Part shown: positions 23,240-26,216 of the stretch, one piece after another
Position numbering within the stretch: position 1 is the first letter of the stretch
How the letters are laid out: each line of letters starts with the position of its first letter
Source: CAYVOX01 sp964453035
Lineage (GTDB): Bacteria; Chloroflexota; Anaerolineae; Anaerolineales; Anaerolineaceae
Direction of reading: 5' to 3'
NCBI GenBank assembly: GCA_964453035.1
Contig: CAYVOX010000031.1
Span: 1-26,216 of the forward strand
DNA length: 26,216 nt
Notes under the pieces: generated by a model
The model's input: the letters and a program-made list of their open reading frames with translations, nothing else
Told to the model about the DNA's origin: nothing
Database searches by the model: none
Program-made: the position numbers and the translations under genes

Positions 23240-24457
23240 GTGAATGATGTCTTTCTGATTGATGCGCTGCGCACCCCCATCGGAGCCCTGGGTGGCGCCC
23301 TGGCAGCGGTGCGCCCGGATGACCTGGCTGCGCACGTGCTACGCGAGCTGGTTCAGCGCACGGGGCTTGAGCTGGCTGCTGTTGACGAGGTTTACCTGGG
23401 CTGCGCCAACCAGGCTGGTGAAGATAACCGCAATGTGGCTCGCATGGCAGCCCTGCTGGCGGGTTTTCCGGTCAGCGTGGCGGGGTTAACCCTTAACCGG
23501 CTGTGCGCATCGGGTCTCTCGGCGGTCAACCAGGCTGCGCGTGCCATACGCGCCGGAGAGGGCGACCTTATCATCGCCGGCGGGGTAGAATCGATGTCGC
23601 GCGCGCCGTATTCACTGCCCAAGGCTGAAGCGCCCTATGCGTTTGGCAACCTCACCGCCTGGGATACGGCTCTCGGCTGGCGTTACCCCAACCCGCGCAT
23701 GGTAGAACTCTACGGTACCGATCCGATGGGGGAGACCGCCGAAAATATCGCCGTGGAAATGGGCATCTCGCGGGCTGAGCAGGACGCCTATGCGGTTGAA
23801 AGCCACCGCCGGGCTGTTGAGGCGCAGAATTGCGGTAGATTTGACGCGGAGATTGTTCCCGTTTCCATCCCGCAAAAGAAGGGCGATCCTTTGATCGTCA
23901 ACCGGGACGAACGCCCGCGCCGCGATACCACCCTCGAGTCGCTTGCGCGCCTGAGACCTGCTTTTCGCAAAGAGGGTACGGTGACGGCGGGCAATGCCTC
24001 CGGGATGAATGACGGCGCCGCGGCTGTGCTGCTGGCCAGCACGGCTGCCGTGCAGCGCCTGGGACTCAAACCGCTGGCTCGCTGGGTTTCTTCGGCGGCG
24101 GTTGGCGTGCCGCCGCGCCTGATGGGTCTGGGACCCATCCCCGCCACTCGCAAGGCGCTGGAACGCGCCAGAATATCCATTGAGAAAATCGGCCTGGCAG
24201 AAGTTAATGAAGCATTCGCCGTGCAGGCGCTGGCCTGCCTGCGCGAGCTGGGTTTGAAGGCGGAACTGACCAACGTCAACGGCGGCGCAATTGCCCTCGG
24301 ACACCCCCTGGGCTGCTCGGGCGCGCGCATCCTTACTACCCTGTTGCATGAAATGTCTCGGCGCGCGCCGGGGAGCCCCCGCCCATTCTACGGGCTGGCT
24401 GCGTTGTGCGTTGGGGTTGGCCAGGGTGAAGCCACCATCATCGAGTGGGCGGTTTAG
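23240..24457 (+). CDS. Thiolase (acetyl-CoA acyltransferase / beta-ketoadipyl-CoA thiolase-like)
   Basis: Cleaves a 3-ketoacyl-CoA with CoA, or condenses two acyl-CoAs. GTG 23240 gives 405 residues beginning MNDVFLIDALRTPIG, the normal thiolase start. Catalytic residues are all present: Cys89 in LNRLCASGL, His355 in ALGHPLGCSG and Cys390 in LCVGVGQG. The block WDTALGWRYPNPRM followed by MGETAENIAVEMGISR is characteristic of the PcaF/PaaJ-type degradative branch, though many fatty-acid thiolases share it, so the substrate is left open. The epimerase/reductase gene begins two bases after its stop, indicating a two-gene operon. No dehydrogenase or hydratase of beta-oxidation is adjacent in this window. 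Confidence 0.95.
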   Translation: MNDVFLIDALRTPIGALGGALAAVRPDDLAAHVLRELVQRTGLELAAVDEVYLGCANQAGEDNRNVARMAALLAGFPVSVAGLTLNRLCASGLSAVNQAARAIRAGEGDLIIAGGVESMSRAPYSLPKAEAPYAFGNLTAWDTALGWRYPNPRMVELYGTDPMGETAENIAVEMGISRAEQDAYAVESHRRAVEAQNCGRFDAEIVPVSIPQKKGDPLIVNRDERPRRDTTLESLARLRPAFRKEGTVTAGNASGMNDGAAAVLLASTAAVQRLGLKPLARWVSSAAVGVPPRLMGLGPIPATRKALERARISIEKIGLAEVNEAFAVQALACLRELGLKAELTNVNGGAIALGHPLGCSGARILTTLLHEMSRRAPGSPRPFYGLAALCVGVGQGEATIIEWAV

Positions 24458-24459
24458 CT

Positions 24460-25467
24460 ATGAAGGTTCTGGTCACCGGTTCAACCGGCTTTATTGGGGC
24501 GCAGTTGTGCCGCGCCTTGCTGGAAAAGGGCCATGCAGTGCGCGCCTTTCACCGCGCCAACAGTCCACTCAAGTTGCTGGAAGGGTTACCCGTTGAGCAT
24601 GTGATTGGTGATCTGACTCAACCTGAGTCATTGAAACCTGCTTTGCAGGGGGTGGAGGCGCTCTTTCATGCGGCGGCGCTGCTGGGCAACAACAATACCC
24701 GCGACCGCGCCGCGCGCATGTATGCCGTCACCGTGGAGGGAACGCGCAGCCTGTACCATGCTGCCCTTGAGGCGGGTGTGGGGCGCGCCGTGCATACCAG
24801 CAGCGTGGCAGCGCTGGGCGTGCCTGATAAAATTGGCGGCAGCCGCGGCTCAGCATCCAACCTGATGGATGAATGCCACACCTGGAATTACCATCCTCAG
24901 GGTTGGCCTTATGGATACAGCAAATACCTGGCTGAACTGGAAGCGCAAAAGGCGGTTGCCCGCGGGCTGGATGTGGTCACCGTAAATCCGAGCATTGTCT
25001 TTGGCGCCGGGGATATTTACCGCCAGAACAATTCCATCCTCATCCAGGTGTCGCGCCAGCATGTGCCGTTTCTGCCAGAGGGTGGAGCCAACGCCGTTCA
25101 CATTGCCGATGTGGTTGATGGGCACCTGGCAGCCCTGGAACGCGGACGCAGCGGCGAGCGCTACATCCTGGGCGGCGAGAACCTGACCCACGTTGAACTG
25201 GTGCGGATGATTGCCAGTGTGGTGGGGGCACCGACTCCGCGCGTGATATTGCCCGGCAGCGTGGCGCGCGCGGCAGCCGTTCCGCTGCGCTGGTTTGGCT
25301 CATTTCTGGATTTGCCCCTCGGCCCCGAGGAGATGGCGATGGCGGGCTGGTATTTCTATTACGATTCGCATAAGGCTCAAAGTCAGTTGGGTTTGAGGGC
25401 GCCGCGCCCGGTGGTAGATGCCCTGCGTGAAACCTTTGAATGGTTCAAGCAGGTGGGGGCGGTATGA
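24460..25467 (+). CDS. NAD(P)-dependent epimerase/dehydratase family protein (extended SDR)
   Basis: A 335-residue Rossmann-fold oxidoreductase of the extended short-chain dehydrogenase type. The nucleotide-binding motif GSTGFIG is at residues 7-13, the catalytic Ser is around HTSS (112-115), and the YxxxK pair is Tyr151-Lys155 (YGYSKYLAE). VNPSIVFGAGD follows near 174. The overall pattern (GDLTQPESLKPALQGVEALFHAAA, then ADVVDGHLAALERG) resembles dihydroflavonol-4-reductase-like and 3-beta-hydroxysteroid dehydrogenase-like members rather than sugar-nucleotide epimerases. Substrate unknown; coupling with the upstream thiolase suggests a keto or hydroxy acyl or isoprenoid substrate, which is inference. 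ATG 24460 lies two bases after the thiolase stop; an in-frame GTG at 24445 would overlap that gene. Confidence 0.9.
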   Translation: MKVLVTGSTGFIGAQLCRALLEKGHAVRAFHRANSPLKLLEGLPVEHVIGDLTQPESLKPALQGVEALFHAAALLGNNNTRDRAARMYAVTVEGTRSLYHAALEAGVGRAVHTSSVAALGVPDKIGGSRGSASNLMDECHTWNYHPQGWPYGYSKYLAELEAQKAVARGLDVVTVNPSIVFGAGDIYRQNNSILIQVSRQHVPFLPEGGANAVHIADVVDGHLAALERGRSGERYILGGENLTHVELVRMIASVVGAPTPRVILPGSVARAAAVPLRWFGSFLDLPLGPEEMAMAGWYFYYDSHKAQSQLGLRAPRPVVDALRETFEWFKQVGAV

Positions 25468-25524
25468 AGCCCTTAATCAAATAACCGACCGCGGCTAACA
25501 CTATGGCGTAAAACGCGTGTGATT

Positions 25525-26216
25525 TTATGGGCTGGCCGATCCAAAACCCACCAGGGCAATTGCCACCGGCCCCTGGCCGATGTTTTCGACCAGGATGGTG
25601 TGGGCGCTCTCGGGCAGTCCTGCGATCTGTAAATAGACGATGTAAGCTTTATCGTACTCAGGCCCCAGCCCGCGCGTGCTACCCTGCCATACCTCCCTGC
25701 CGTCAATGCTGACGCGCGCGATACCATCATTGGTGGAACCCCACCATTGCACGCCAACCGCTGTGGTGGGATTGCTATTAGTAACGGTCAGGGTTTGACC
25801 GGTTTCCAACAAAGAAATCAGACCCCCTATACTCCAACAATTCTGTCCACCGGGGTCATTGGGAAATGGGCAGTAGGGTGTGACGGTGATGCCGGCAGGG
25901 GGAGCCTGGTACTTTAAGTTTGGATAGACGATGATATCCGGTTTGTCCTTGAATTTAATGGCTTCACCTTTATATGTATTTGTTCCAGGGGGGATAGCGG
26001 AGGTTGATTTTTGAACCTGCTGGGCGGTGAGGGTGCGATCTGCTGATCTAAGTGTGGGTGTGACCACCGGTGTGGGCGTGCGGACCGGGGTACCCGTACG
26101 CTGCGGTGTGGTGGTGCGGGTTGGCTCCAGCGTGGTCCACGGCATGGGCTGCTCGCGCAGCGGGTTAGCCGGGTTCATCCGGTTGAGGTCCGGCGACTGC
26201 CCGCACAGGCCCGGCA
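25525..26216 (-). CDS. Exported beta-rich protein, 5' end outside window, unknown function
   Basis: The frame stays open from the stop at 25525 to the window edge, so the ATG at 26178 is probably internal. Just before it the sequence reads PGLCGQSPDLNR, which looks like the end of a lipoprotein signal peptide (LCG, Cys near 26203-26205). If so, this is a lipoprotein of about 230 residues. A Thr/Pro-rich linker (TTTPQRTGTPVRTPTPVVTPT) follows. The C-terminal 150 residues are a likely beta-sandwich (LISLLETGQTLTVTNSN, VGVQWWGSTNDGIARVSIDG, YIVYLQIAGLPESAHTILVE) with a Cys pair (YCPF, QNCW) that may form a disulphide. No enzyme motif is visible; a binding role at the cell surface is a guess. It converges with the SDR gene across 57 bases with no clear terminator. 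Confidence 0.75.
   Translation of the reverse strand, partial: PGLCGQSPDLNRMNPANPLREQPMPWTTLEPTRTTTPQRTGTPVRTPTPVVTPTLRSADRTLTAQQVQKSTSAIPPGTNTYKGEAIKFKDKPDIIVYPNLKYQAPPAGITVTPYCPFPNDPGGQNCWSIGGLISLLETGQTLTVTNSNPTTAVGVQWWGSTNDGIARVSIDGREVWQGSTRGLGPEYDKAYIVYLQIAGLPESAHTILVENIGQGPVAIALVGFGSASP

Noticed and set aside
23612..24349. Minus-strand open frame opposite the thiolase
   Set aside because: Lies wholly inside a conserved thiolase with intact catalytic residues; no independent evidence.

Overview
This is a GC-rich chromosomal stretch that I read as coming from a member of the Chloroflexota, most likely class Anaerolineae. The reasons are the gene content, the many exported proteins with Thr/Pro-rich linkers, a DUF151 nuclease-family protein, and a Firmicutes-like DnaB-DnaD-DnaI helicase-loading cluster. 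The assignment rests on family recognition, not on a search. I found no mobile element, CRISPR array, rRNA or tRNA. Genes are densely packed; only 10862-11182 lacks a gene for more than 300 bases.

Layout, left to right. 1-6760, plus strand: the 3' part of proS, an exported probable lipoprotein, a DegT-family PLP aminotransferase, a bacterial PH-like membrane protein, a DUF92 (VTE6/TMEM19-like) membrane protein and an MFS transporter. 6769-10861, minus strand: DUF151 protein, replicative helicase dnaB, a DnaD-like protein and a tandem DnaC/DnaI-type AAA+ loader. 11183-11896, plus: an OmpR-type response regulator whose receiver domain has lost its phosphorylation residues. It ends against a bidirectional terminator. 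11986-15498, minus: a complete four-subunit biotin-dependent, sodium-pumping decarboxylase operon (methylmalonyl-CoA decarboxylase type) with a palindromic operator candidate just after its promoter. 15700-22958: an envelope block made of a two-gene minus-strand unit (membrane TPR protein, then a class A PBP-like protein with both active sites altered), a divergent LysM lipoprotein and a modular lipoprotein. 23240-25467, plus: a thiolase followed two bases later by an NAD(P)-dependent epimerase/reductase. 25525-end, minus: an exported beta-rich protein running off the window.

Functionally, the decarboxylase would couple removal of CO2 from an acyl-CoA to Na+ export. The dnaB/dnaD/dnaI-like genes form a helicase-loading set. 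The envelope block looks like a cell-wall-associated assembly in which the PBP homologue has probably become a non-catalytic scaffold or sensor.

The strongest unusual points are the PBP pseudoenzyme, the receiver domain without its Asp, the fused double AAA+ loader with an asymmetric sensor position, and a recurring promoter style. That style combines extended -10 boxes (TGn-TAGAAT or TGn-TATAAT) with apparently leaderless starts seven bases after the -10.
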